Part shown: positions 1-5,609 of the stretch, piece after piece
Numbering within the stretch: position 1 is the stretch's first letter
Layout of the letters: the number at the start of each line of letters is the position of its first letter
Position numbers and translations under genes: made by a program
Notes under the pieces: generated by a model
Database searches by the model: none
Told to the model about the DNA's origin: nothing
The model's input: the letters and a program-made list of their open reading frames with translations, nothing else
NCBI GenBank assembly: GCA_023417885.1
Contig: JAEZED010000032.1
Location: 1 to 6,339 of the forward strand
From: Planctomycetota bacterium
GTDB taxonomy: Bacteria > Planctomycetota > Phycisphaerae > Tepidisphaerales > Tepidisphaeraceae
Direction of reading: 5' to 3'
DNA length: 6,339 nt

Positions 1-57
1 GTCCATGGGAGGGCTGGCCCTCCCTGGCGGGGTCCACGGGGCGCGGAGCCCCTGGCC
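1..57. repeat. Tandem hairpin repeat, two units of 31-base period
   Basis: Two head-to-tail units start with GTCCA at positions 1 and 32. Each has the same plan: CCA, one unpaired base, a GC stem, a short loop, the complementary stem, then TGG pairing back to CCA. In unit 1, GGGAGGG (7-13) pairs with CCCTCCC (18-24) around loop CTGG. In unit 2, GGGGC (38-42) pairs with GCCCC (48-52) around loop GCGGA. The stem sequences differ but both remain paired, which points to selection for the folded shape. The array may continue beyond the left edge. The units lie downstream of the kfrA-like gene. I see no coding frame here that I trust. Confidence 0.6.
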
Positions 58-73
58 GGCTTGCGTGGTTGAA

Positions 74-126
74 GCTCCCTTGGGAGCGAAAACCGCGCAT
101 GGCTGGCCGTCGGCCCCGAGGGGGCC
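74..126. repeat. Two further short inverted repeats
   Basis: GCTCCC (74-79) is followed by TT and GGGAGC (82-87). GGCCCC (112-117) is followed by GAG and GGGGCC (121-126). They do not carry the GTCCA/TGG ends of the two units to their left, so they are a separate observation. Together with those units they put four inverted repeats in 126 bases. No T-run follows either one in an arrangement typical of a terminator. The rest of 1-228 holds no gene I can support. Confidence 0.45.
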
Positions 127-184
127 AAGACGATCGGGAGATGGCAGCGGACGGCGGCGGCGCAACGGGGTGAGCGGCGGTTGG

Positions 185-216
185 GAGGAGAGAAAGAACG
201 GCGACGACGGTCGCCG
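185..216 (-). terminator. Rho-independent terminator of the kfrA-like gene
   Basis: CGGCGAC (199-205) and GTCGCCG (210-216) form a perfect 7-base stem with a 4-base loop. Read on the minus strand, the stem is followed directly by a T-rich tract (TTCTTTCTCTCC, 198 down to 187). It starts 12 bases after the stop codon of the kfrA-like gene. The tract is broken by C residues, so the terminator may be only moderately efficient. Confidence 0.6.
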
Positions 217-228
217 CTGTTCAGCGTG

Positions 229-1329
229 TCAGGTGGGGGAGACCGGCGACGTCGGCGGCCTGGGCGATTCCCCGTCAATCGAGGGCGGTGCAGCCAGCAC
301 CAGGTCAGCGAAGGGCAACGGCTGATCCGCGGATGTCGTCTCTTCACTCGCCGGCGGGATATCGACGTCTTTCACCACGTGGCCGGCGCCCGTCGCCTTA
401 CCGGTGGAGTGTTTCGGCGAACGAGCGCCATTCCGGGATGGCGCCGACGCTTTCGGCACGGCAGTGTGGGCCGGTCCGGTCAGACGGTCGACGACCTGCT
501 CCAGCGCCTTGGCCCGCCCGATGGCCTCGGCGCCGGCAGCGGCGGCGGCAGACAGCTCGGCAATGCGGGACTCGGAGGCTTGCGCGGCGGCCTCCAAAGC
601 GGGAACGCGGGCGGCGATCCTGGTCAGGTCCTCGCAATTGCGCTCGGCTCGGCCGGCGGCCTCCCGAAATTCCTCGACGCGGCCCTCAACCGTCCGAATC
701 ACGGCCATCCGCTGCTCGAGGTCGGCCTCCAACGCGGGAACGCGCGCCGCCGCCGCCGTCAGCTCGCGAATGCGGTCGATGGCGCGGCCGGCAATGGCGC
801 GCAGGTCATCGAGATCGTCGGACGTCTCGAGATCGACGGCTACCAGGAGAGTGGCGACGATCTCCTGCAGTGCCTCGACCTCAGTGGCAGCGATGGTGAA
901 GTCCGCTTCGGCCTGTTTCCGGCTTTTCTCCCAGCCCTGCCGCAGCGTCTCGGCTTCGGCTCGCACGGCGGCGACGGCGGCGCCTCGAGCCGACGCTTCC
1001 GCCTCGAGAAGCTGCATGGCCCGTTCCCGCTCGGCGGCGATCGTCCTGGTCAGGATGTGGGCGAAGGTCCGGGTCAACCCGTCCGAGGCTTCCCGCCATT
1101 CGAGCGGCAGTTCGACCGGCGCATCGTCCGAAGGCAGCGCGGACGACGGCACGGAGGGCGTTGCGGATGGCGGCGAGGCGGCGGCGATCTCGTGCAGATG
1201 CCGGCAGACCGTCGTCTTCGATCCGCCGGTCCTTTGAAGAACCTGCTCGGCCGTGGGCTCGACCCCTTCGGCTCGGAGCGCATCATAGGCGGCTTGCACC
1301 GTCGCACGCGTGGCTTTTGTGGCAGACAT
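229..1329 (-). CDS. kfrA: KfrA-like plasmid DNA-binding coiled-coil protein
   Basis: The product is 366 residues. Residues 8-48 form a helix-turn-helix of the KfrA N-terminal type: VQAAYDALRAEG, then PTAEQVLQRTGGSKTTVCRHL. A spacer follows, then a long Ala/Glu/Arg-rich coiled coil (about 95-285), then a Pro/Ser-rich tail without predicted structure. KfrA proteins of broad-host-range plasmids bind their own promoter, and their alpha-helical tail has been linked to plasmid maintenance. I chose the ATG at 1329 because GGGAGGTGATC lies just before it and the HTH begins right after. The frame is open 72 codons further upstream, but that stretch is arginine-rich and runs through the operator repeats. 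RVPALEA occurs at residues 196-202 and again at 241-247, suggesting internal duplication in the coiled coil. The family call is by motif recognition; the symbol is by similarity only. Confidence 0.8.
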   Translation of the reverse strand: MSATKATRATVQAAYDALRAEGVEPTAEQVLQRTGGSKTTVCRHLHEIAAASPPSATPSVPSSALPSDDAPVELPLEWREASDGLTRTFAHILTRTIAAERERAMQLLEAEASARGAAVAAVRAEAETLRQGWEKSRKQAEADFTIAATEVEALQEIVATLLVAVDLETSDDLDDLRAIAGRAIDRIRELTAAAARVPALEADLEQRMAVIRTVEGRVEEFREAAGRAERNCEDLTRIAARVPALEAAAQASESRIAELSAAAAAGAEAIGRAKALEQVVDRLTGPAHTAVPKASAPSRNGARSPKHSTGKATGAGHVVKDVDIPPASEETTSADQPLPFADLVLAAPPSIDGESPRPPTSPVSPT

Positions 1330-1398
1330 GTGATCACCTCCCGTGTTGGTGGCATCGGACATAGGGGCGGTGGAAGGGCGATCCACACGACGGAGGAA

Positions 1399-1464
1399 CC
1401 GGTACGGTACGGCCTGGAACGGTACAGGCCGGTATGGTCCGGTATGATCTCGCTCCGGTATGGT
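1399..1464 (-). promoter_or_regulatory. Repeat array, probable KfrA operator
   Basis: Five 10-base direct repeats read on the minus strand: ACCATACCGG (1464-1455), ATCATACCGG (1448-1439), ACCATACCGG (1438-1429), CCTGTACCGT (1428-1419) and ACCGTACCGG (1408-1399). Start-to-start distances are 16, 10, 10 and 20 bases, so most copies lie on nearly the same face of the helix. The array ends 70 bases before the kfrA-like start codon, where autoregulatory KfrA sites are expected. I could not pick out a convincing -35/-10 pair. Binding by the adjacent protein is inference from position. Confidence 0.7.
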
Positions 1465-1500
1465 ACGGCGCCGCCTCCCAGGCCATATCGAATCGTCCTG

Positions 1501-1533
1501 CCCTGGCGTCCTCCGCAAGGGGAGGCGCCAGGG
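1501..1533 (-). terminator. Strong hairpin after the nuclease-like gene
   Basis: CCCTGGCG (1501-1508) pairs with CGCCAGGG (1526-1533), and CCTCC (1510-1514) pairs with GGAGG (1521-1525). One T is bulged and the loop has 6 bases. The 13 base pairs begin 38 bases after the stop codon at 1572. No T-run follows on either strand, so it may act as a 3'-end stabiliser or a weak terminator. It also separates the upstream gene from the kfrA operator. Confidence 0.45.
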
Positions 1534-1571
1534 CACGGTTGACACGCTGTTCCCGGTCCCGGCCGAGGTCG

Positions 1572-2360
1572 TCAGGGGTCGTAGGGGTTCTCGACGCGCG
1601 AGAACGGCAGCGAGCGGCAGATGCCCTGCAGCGCCTGTAGGGTTGGACGCTCGAGCTCGAGGCGCAGGCGGTCGAGCTGCGCGTCGGGTACCGCGACGAC
1701 GAATCCCCCATCCGGCGCTCCGACGGCGGCCAGAACGTCGTTGAGACGGACCAGAGCCTTGGTGGCCTTGCCGGCGTCGGTCTCGATCTCGTAGAGCCGG
1801 TGGAGCCGGCCGCCGCGCAGCACGACGACGTCGACCTGGGCAAGGCTCCGTTCGGCGGCGGCCTGACCGAGCGCCGGCAGAATCAGCGTCAGCCGGCGTC
1901 GCAGGGCCGGGTGTCGGCCTCGGTCACCGGGCGGCAGATAGACGGCGTCGCCGAGCAGGAGGTGAACGCTGGCCAGCAGCCCCTGGAGGCGCTCGTGCCG
2001 CGAGAGTGGGCGGGGGAGGCCGGCGACCGTTGCCGGCGCTCCGGCCCGCGGCAGCGCGATGGCACGAATGAGGGATCCGGGCTGCACCTCGATGTCGGGA
2101 TAGGGCCGCTTCCGGGCCTGGGTCAGCAGCTTGGCGCGCAGCTCGTTGGCGATCTGCACCGTCGCCTTGCCGGCCCGGTGCGAGCCGGAGGCGACGGCCA
2201 GCAGTTCGGCGAGGCGGTCGGCATGGAGCCAGTTGCCGAGGATGTGCGGATGGCGCAGGACCGTCAGGGCGTCGTCGGCGAGGGAGCCCGGCCGATGGCG
2301 GACGGGGACGGGCTTGGTGGGATCGACGATGGCGGAATCCAGAAGGTCGGGATGAAGCAT
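1572..2360 (-). CDS. Unknown protein with PD-(D/E)XK nuclease-like core
   Basis: The product is 262 residues; I do not recognise the family. The ATG at 2360 follows GGCAGGAG at 6 bases. The frame is open 75 codons upstream, but that part lacks a ribosome site and reads like non-coding sequence. Residues 30-85 are helical. In the C-terminal part, VDVVVLRGG (176-184) is followed by LYEIETDAGKATKALVRLND (189-208). This gives D177, E191, E193 and K198/K201 in a strand-hairpin-strand-helix order. PD-(D/E)XK enzymes have this order, and some restriction-type members carry an ExE strand followed by a helix with a similar L-R-L-N pattern. A role in DNA cleavage or repair is therefore possible, but the core is not fully canonical. 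It precedes the kfrA-like gene on the same strand, with a hairpin and the operator between, so kfrA probably has its own promoter. Confidence 0.7.
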   Translation of the reverse strand: MLHPDLLDSAIVDPTKPVPVRHRPGSLADDALTVLRHPHILGNWLHADRLAELLAVASGSHRAGKATVQIANELRAKLLTQARKRPYPDIEVQPGSLIRAIALPRAGAPATVAGLPRPLSRHERLQGLLASVHLLLGDAVYLPPGDRGRHPALRRRLTLILPALGQAAAERSLAQVDVVVLRGGRLHRLYEIETDAGKATKALVRLNDVLAAVGAPDGGFVVAVPDAQLDRLRLELERPTLQALQGICRSLPFSRVENPYDP

Positions 2361-2628
2361 GGCAATCTCCTGCCCATGATCTGCCGCCCGGCAGGATACC
2401 GGTGGCGGGGCAAGACGGACGGAATGACCGGCCGGTGCCGCTGTTCTGCCGGATCGCCCCCATGGATCGCCACCCCGCCGAGCGACGGCGGTGCGTCCCA
2501 AGGCGGTGTAAGTGATGCGCATTTTTCGGGAACCACCTCGCCGGCACGATCCCATATAAGCGTCAGCTCCTGCTCTTGACCGCACCGATCCACAAATCGG
2601 CCGCCGTCGTCATGACAGGAGGTCCTCC
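2361..2628. other. Divergent intergenic region
   Basis: This 268-base stretch separates the minus-strand nuclease-like gene from the plus-strand resolvase-like gene and should hold promoters for both. A TATAAG at 2555-2560 resembles a plus-strand -10 box, but no -35 hexamer stands at the right distance. GGATCGCC occurs twice, 13 bases apart, near 2451-2471. AGGAGGT at 2617-2623, 5 bases before the ATG, is the ribosome site of the plus-strand gene. I see no gene here. Confidence 0.4.
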
Positions 2629-3165
2629 ATGCGCGTTGTCTACATCCACTCTTCCGCTTCCTCGACGGCCGATCTGCTCGATCGGCACGCCACCGCGATC
2701 GCCGGCGCCCGGATCCTGAGGGACAGCAGCGCCGATCAGGCCGGCCGCGACACCCTGCTCACACTCCTCACCGATGGTGACGAACTTCTCGTTCCGGGTC
2801 CCGAGCATCTCGGCGCCAACAGCGGCGTGATACTGGACTCGTTGCGCCGCGCGATTGGCGCCGGCGCCCGCGTTACCCTGCTGCAGGACGGCCTCGACTG
2901 CGTCAGCATCCTGCGGGCCGCCGCTCTCCTCGAGGCACTGCCGGACGCCGATAGGCCGTCGGTGCGCCGGGACAGCCGCCCTTACCGCCGCGCGACGCCC
3001 GAACGCATCACTGAGATCCTCGTCCTGTCGGCGAACGGCACGCCGATCCGGGTGATTGCAGAAATGGTTGGGCTATCGTCCTGCACGGTCATACGTGTCC
3101 GGCGCATCCATCGGGTTCTGCCGCATGCATCCTGGCCTTCCGACTGCCTGGGCAGCGCCGACTGA
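2629..3165 (+). CDS. Serine-resolvase-like protein with a damaged active site
   Basis: The product is 178 residues, close to the length of small resolvases such as gamma-delta or Tn3 TnpR. Its layout matches them: MRVVYIHSSAS (1-11) at the place of the YARVS motif; R40 in DQAGRDTLLTLL, like the conserved DRPGL arginine; GDELLVPGPEHLGA (50-63) at the place of GD-V-LDRLGR; and a C-terminal helix-turn-helix at about 124-160 (ITEILVLSANGTPIRVIAEMVGLSSCTVIRV). The serine (S9) and R40 are kept. The motif-1 arginine is H7, and the two arginines of the LDRLGR motif are H60 and A63. Strand exchange in this family depends on those arginines, so recombinase activity is unlikely. A retained DNA-binding or regulatory role is my inference. 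Start: AGGAGGT 5 bases before the ATG. The next gene lies 29 bases downstream. Confidence 0.75.
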   Translation: MRVVYIHSSASSTADLLDRHATAIAGARILRDSSADQAGRDTLLTLLTDGDELLVPGPEHLGANSGVILDSLRRAIGAGARVTLLQDGLDCVSILRAAALLEALPDADRPSVRRDSRPYRRATPERITEILVLSANGTPIRVIAEMVGLSSCTVIRVRRIHRVLPHASWPSDCLGSAD

Positions 3166-3194
3166 GCCCCACCGTCAGAAGCGAGAGCCGATCC

Positions 3195-3494
3195 ATGCAA
3201 CCCAACCGTCACATCCTCATCCACCTCGATGGCCGACGCCCGACACGAACGGTCGCCATATCCCTCGAGCGTTGTGTTGTGATGACCCACCGCTACACGC
3301 CCGACGGACTCTACGATTCCAGCGAGGTGATCGACCGTCTGCCGACGCCGGCCGAAGCGCGTGAGGCGCTGTGCCTGGCGTATCTGAGTGACCGCTTCGC
3401 CGGGTTGTCGCAGGACGATCGGGCGAACATCCTCTGGCGGCTCGCCCTCATCGCGGCGGGAGATGCGCCGCCGAGGGAGCATCGCACCCGGTAA
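3195..3494 (+). CDS. Hypothetical protein, 99 residues
   Basis: I do not recognise this protein. It starts 29 bases after the stop of the resolvase-like gene and is probably co-transcribed with it. GAGAG (3183-3187) is a modest ribosome site 7 bases before the ATG. The N-terminal half looks strand-rich (ILIHLDG, RTVAISLERCVVM). A helical region follows, about residues 51-88 (TPAEAREALCLAYLSDRFAGLSQDDRANILWRL in outline). There is no signal peptide or membrane segment. The composition is that of a soluble cytoplasmic protein, possibly a partner of the resolvase-like protein. Confidence 0.6.
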   Translation: MQPNRHILIHLDGRRPTRTVAISLERCVVMTHRYTPDGLYDSSEVIDRLPTPAEAREALCLAYLSDRFAGLSQDDRANILWRLALIAAGDAPPREHRTR

Positions 3495-3540
3495 GGCTGT
3501 CGGCGTAGCGGGATCGGGGATGCCGTGCAGCCGGTCAGCT

Positions 3541-3572
3541 GGGAGTGGGCTTCGGGATCGGCACCCATTCCC
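3541..3572 (+). terminator. Possible hairpin after the plus-strand pair
   Basis: GGGAGTGGG (3541-3549) pairs with CCCATTCCC (3564-3572) with one G-T wobble and a 14-base loop. It is 46 bases after the stop of the 99-residue gene. No clear T-run follows, so this is only a candidate transcription end. Confidence 0.3.
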
Positions 3573-3660
3573 TATGGTCCCTCTCCGTCCCAGGCGGTCC
3601 CGCTCTGTTAGCTGATGCCGAGCTTTGTGCCGTTGACGGCTGAGGCATCTAAATAGGAAC

Positions 3661-3786
3661 GGACACTGTTGGCGAATTCGGCCACCCTGTCTCGAGGCGG
3701 CTCCAACATGGCTTCGGGTTTTGGCTTGAAGCGAGGTTGTCGGCGGATAAAAGTCCTCCCCGCTCAGGAATGCGCCAATAGTTTCC
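3661..3786. mobile_element. MITE-like element, copy 1
   Basis: A 126-base stretch is bounded by imperfect inverted repeats. The left end reads GGACACTGTTGGCGAATTC; the right end, on the other strand, reads GGAAACTATTGGCGCATTC. The interior aligns along most of its length with the element at 4505-4634, including GCGGCTCCA, CATGGCTTCGGG and GTCGGCGG. It is too short for a transposase. I find no convincing target-site duplication, so the insertion is probably old. The first bases loosely resemble IS6-family ends (GGCACTGTTG), which is a weak hint only. On the minus strand one frame is open through most of the element and stops near 3613, so a degenerate coding remnant is the alternative. Confidence 0.6.
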
Positions 3787-3846
3787 ACCGCTACTCGCCC
3801 CCCAAGAAGGACGGCCCGCGGTTCGGCCGCTTACGACCGCTGCGAT

Positions 3847-3876
3847 GTTAAAACGGCCGGCAAGAGGCCGGCCGTT
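3847..3876 (-). terminator. Rho-independent terminator of the exported-protein gene
   Basis: AACGGCCGGC (3852-3861) and GCCGGCCGTT (3867-3876) form a perfect 10-base stem with a 5-base loop. On the minus strand the stem runs into TTTTAAC. It begins 24 bases after the stop codon at 3900. This is the clearest terminator in the window. Confidence 0.8.
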
Positions 3877-3899
3877 GGCGTTCCTGGCTCCGGCGCGGC

Positions 3900-4370
3900 T
3901 CAGCGCGGGGTGAGCGTCACGACCAATTTCGCGTTATTCTCGCTCAGCACGCCCCTGCCCCTGGCGGGGACGGCGAGGCTTGCAGCACCGAGTTCAAACC
4001 CCGACACCACAGGGCGCTGTCCGCCGCGGCCATTCTCCTCGACCCGGACCAAGTGGTTGCAGTGCAACGCCCCGCTTAGAACTGCGCTGCCGTTCTGGAT
4101 CGTCAGCATGCCGTTGAACCCAAGGCCGGTGAACACCGGTACTCCTTTCATCGTGGTGGTTTGTCCGTCGGTGGTCACCTGCAGCACGTCATTGCGGACG
4201 CCGTTGCTGAACTCCGTTGGGCCTTCACTGACGAGGCCGGCGGCCACATAGGTCTTCTCAGGCGTGGAGCAGGTAGCCTCGAGCCAGTAGTTCCCGCTGT
4301 CCGCAGCGGCCGGGGCGGAGGTGAGAAGACCGACGAGGGGCAGCAGGGCCGCATAAACGGGGAATTTCAT
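3900..4370 (-). CDS. Exported protein of unknown function with two cysteines
   Basis: The product is 156 residues. Residues 1-23 are a Sec signal peptide: a short basic start (MKF), a hydrophobic core (YAALLPLVGLL) and a small-residue end APAAA before DSG. Cleavage is predicted after A23. The mature part, about 133 residues, has exactly two cysteines (C34, C104), which could form a disulfide in the periplasm. Its many Thr, Val, Gly and Asn residues suggest beta structure. I do not recognise the family. The frame is open to 4766, but the extension runs through a repeat element and the promoter, so I take the ATG at 4370, which puts the signal peptide first. The ribosome site is poor. The gene stands alone with its own promoter and terminator, and repeat elements lie on both sides. 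Confidence 0.75.
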   Translation of the reverse strand: MKFPVYAALLPLVGLLTSAPAAADSGNYWLEATCSTPEKTYVAAGLVSEGPTEFSNGVRNDVLQVTTDGQTTTMKGVPVFTGLGFNGMLTIQNGSAVLSGALHCNHLVRVEENGRGGQRPVVSGFELGAASLAVPARGRGVLSENNAKLVVTLTPR

Positions 4371-4390
4371 AGGTACACGTATCGTCAAGT

Positions 4391-4406
4391 GGTTGTTCCG
4401 ACAACC
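4391..4406 (-). promoter_or_regulatory. Palindrome at the predicted transcription start
   Basis: GGTTGT and ACAACC form a perfect 6-base inverted repeat with a 4-base spacer. It lies just downstream of the -10 box of the exported-protein gene, over the expected start point and about 20 bases before the ATG. It could be an operator or a short leader hairpin; the sequence cannot decide. Confidence 0.4.
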
Positions 4407-4407
4407 G

Positions 4408-4436
4408 ATAATGCACTTCACGGCTGCGGTGGTCAA
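4408..4436 (-). promoter_or_regulatory. Sigma-70-type promoter of the exported-protein gene
   Basis: Read on the minus strand, TTGACC (4436-4431) is a -35 box with 5 of 6 consensus bases. After exactly 17 bases, CATTAT (4413-4408) is a -10 box with 4 of 6. Transcription would start near 4401, giving a leader of about 30 bases. Confidence 0.5.
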
Positions 4437-4504
4437 GACCCCTGCGGAAAGAGGGATAAGCGGATCTGGAACGCTGGCGCAGAGAAGGGGGGCTGGATAA
4501 TGAC

Positions 4505-4634
4505 GGACATTGTTAGCAAATTCGGCAGCCCGGTCCCGATGCGGCTCCATCATGGCTTCGGGCTTTAGCTCGAACCGGGGTTTTCTGTCGGCGGTAACAA
4601 GCCCGCCACCGCTTCGGAATTCGCCAACAGTGTC
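4505..4634. mobile_element. MITE-like element, copy 2
   Basis: This 130-base stretch resembles the one at 3661-3786. The left end reads GGACATTGTTAGCAAATTCGG. The right end, on the other strand, reads GACACTGTTGGCGAATTCCG. The two ends match at about 17 of 20 positions. The interior aligns with copy 1 at roughly three quarters of positions by eye, with small length differences near the right end. It has no coding capacity for a transposase and no clear target duplication. It lies upstream of the exported-protein promoter. Its terminal repeats are better preserved than those of copy 1, so it may be the younger insertion. Confidence 0.65.
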
Positions 4635-4684
4635 AGAAGCTGTTCCCAACCTTCCGCTTGCGCCGTCGACGGCCGTTATTGGAT

Positions 4685-4703
4685 GGCGACGCCGGCGGTC
4701 GCC
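4685..4703. repeat. Short inverted repeat after the small-gene operon
   Basis: GGCGAC (4685-4690) and GTCGCC (4698-4703) are separated by 7 bases. It is about 60 bases beyond the stop at 4763 and could help end the minus-strand operon. It has no T-run. Nothing else stands out between 4635 and 4762. Confidence 0.25.
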
Positions 4704-4762
4704 CCATTCAGGGCAACGAGGCGGCCATCGCCGGGTGTGTCGGCCTGGCACGTCCTGTCCCG

Positions 4763-5020
4763 TCACTGGCCCTTGTCGATGGCCGGAAATTCCCCGTGGC
4801 GGTTGTCGTCGGTGACGCCGGCGAGGAGATCATCCAGGGTATAGGACGGGATCATGCTCGAGGGTACCGCGACCGTACCGTAGGCCCGCAGGCCCGGACC
4901 GCGCCGGTTCGGCGCGGTGCCGGTGAAGGCGATGCCCGGCAGCTGCGCCAGAAGCGCCGTCACACTCCTGACCTGCTCAGGATCGTCCCCCATCAACCGG
5001 ATCTGCACAGCTTTGCCCAT
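4763..5020 (-). CDS. Hypothetical protein, 85 residues, last gene of operon
   Basis: I do not recognise the family. The protein opens with a clear strand-loop-helix: AVQIRLMGDDPEQVRSVTALLAQL (residues 4-27 in outline). A second strand-rich part follows (GLRAYGTVAVP, 43-53), giving a small beta-alpha-beta design of the ferredoxin-like or ACT-like sort. The ATG at 5020 overlaps the end of the previous gene by 28 bases and has AAAGGGA at a suitable distance. A second ATG at 4993, which shares one base with the previous stop (TGATG), would give 76 residues but would cut off the first strand. I prefer the longer form. No signal peptide or membrane segment is present. Confidence 0.6.
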   Translation of the reverse strand: MGKAVQIRLMGDDPEQVRSVTALLAQLPGIAFTGTAPNRRGPGLRAYGTVAVPSSMIPSYTLDDLLAGVTDDNRHGEFPAIDKGQ

Positions 5021-5310
5021 CGTCCATCCCTTTCGCGTAGAAGTTCCGCCCGCTGGTGCGCCGTAAGACTCTCCATCAGCGCGTTTTCAGCCAACTGCTG
5101 TGCCTCCAGTTGGTTCTCCGCCCGCCCGATCCTAGACTGGATAGGGGCATAGAGGTTCGCCCGCCATCCCCATCCGATTCCCGATTGGAGGGAGGGCCAG
5201 ACCATCAGAAGCCATCCTTCACCTGCGGCATCTGGCGGCCTCCAGGACGTGAGGGCGCCCCGCCTGCCGGAGCTTTTGAGGGGGGACCAATCCAGGAGCA
5301 GATTGCTCAT
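4993..5310 (-). CDS. Hypothetical protein, 105 residues, paralogue of the gene before it
   Basis: The product is unrecognised. The ATG at 5310 follows GGGAG and overlaps the preceding stop as ATGA, indicating coupled translation. Upstream codons in this frame are arginine-rich antisense-like sequence and were left out. Residues 57-94 (IQSRIGRAENQLEAQQLAEN and on to AELLRER) align with residues 54-92 of the preceding protein. Shared are IQS, EAQQ, AE and M, then L-(T/S)-AH, AEL and R-x-R, with one gap. An SW pair near residue 22 and a GW pair are also shared. The pattern suggests a short strand region with tryptophans and then one or two helices. Tandem duplication is likely. Confidence 0.65.
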   Translation of the reverse strand: MSNLLLDWSPLKSSGRRGALTSWRPPDAAGEGWLLMVWPSLQSGIGWGWRANLYAPIQSRIGRAENQLEAQQLAENALMESLTAHQRAELLRERDGRWAKLCRSG

Positions 5311-5609
5311 TCTTTGCTCCCGCGCCGAGGCAGCCGCTGCCGGATGAGCTCCGCCGCCGCATGTGCGGACAGTGCGCCCTGTTCCACCATGACGGCTTCG
5401 GCCGCCTGCTGCGCCTCTGCGCGCTTCTGGAAGCCCCGCTGGCTCTGGATCGACGCCCCGATGAACCCACCGGCACGTTCGCCACTGTGGACGAGGTAGT
5501 GCCACCCATCGCTCTTGCGTGCCACGAGAGCCGTCCAGGATTCGATGCTGAGGCACGTCACGCCTGTGACGGCGTCGGTCTCCCAGCACGCGCTGTCTTC
5601 GTTGGTCAC
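5307..5609 (-). CDS. Hypothetical protein, 100 residues, GTG start
   Basis: The GTG at 5609 overlaps the preceding stop as GTGA and sits just after AAGGGGGAG. The ribosome-site spacing is short, which fits translation coupled to the upstream gene. Residues 20-50 hold ESWTALVARKSDGWHYLV and then a glycine-rich turn. Residues 54-92 are largely helical (IQSQRGFQKRAEAQQAAEAV and on to AELIRQR). This second part is paralogous to the next protein downstream. The strand-strand-Ser/Arg-helix outline recalls small plasmid or phage proteins with a tryptophan-rich sheet and an Ala-rich helix, but I cannot name the family. Confidence 0.65.
   Translation of the reverse strand: MTNEDSACWETDAVTGVTCLSIESWTALVARKSDGWHYLVHSGERAGGFIGASIQSQRGFQKRAEAQQAAEAVMVEQGALSAHAAAELIRQRLPRRGSKE

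Noticed and set aside
103..174. Short plus-strand frame around 100-174
   Set aside because: It is about 24 codons, made mostly of Gly and Arg and overlapping an inverted repeat, with nothing to support translation.
181..1542. Long plus-strand frame of 453 codons opposite kfrA
   Set aside because: It is antisense to a clear KfrA-type gene, very rich in Gly and Arg, and has no ribosome site. High G+C leaves the opposite frame open.
1539..1544. Plus-strand TTGACA resembling a -35 box
   Set aside because: No -10 box at the right distance, and no plus-strand gene follows.
2982..3788. Minus-strand frame of 268 codons
   Set aside because: It lies antisense to the resolvase-like gene and the 99-residue gene and starts inside a repeat element. 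Its product shows no recognisable domain.
4371..4766. N-terminal extension of the exported protein, from a GTG that overlaps the previous stop as GTGA
   Set aside because: The extension runs through the inverted-repeat element and the promoter. The signal peptide begins at the internal ATG at 4370. The GTGA overlap is probably chance.
4872..4881. ACCGTACCGT, similar to a kfrA operator unit
   Set aside because: It is a single copy inside a coding region, without the phased array seen at 1399-1464.
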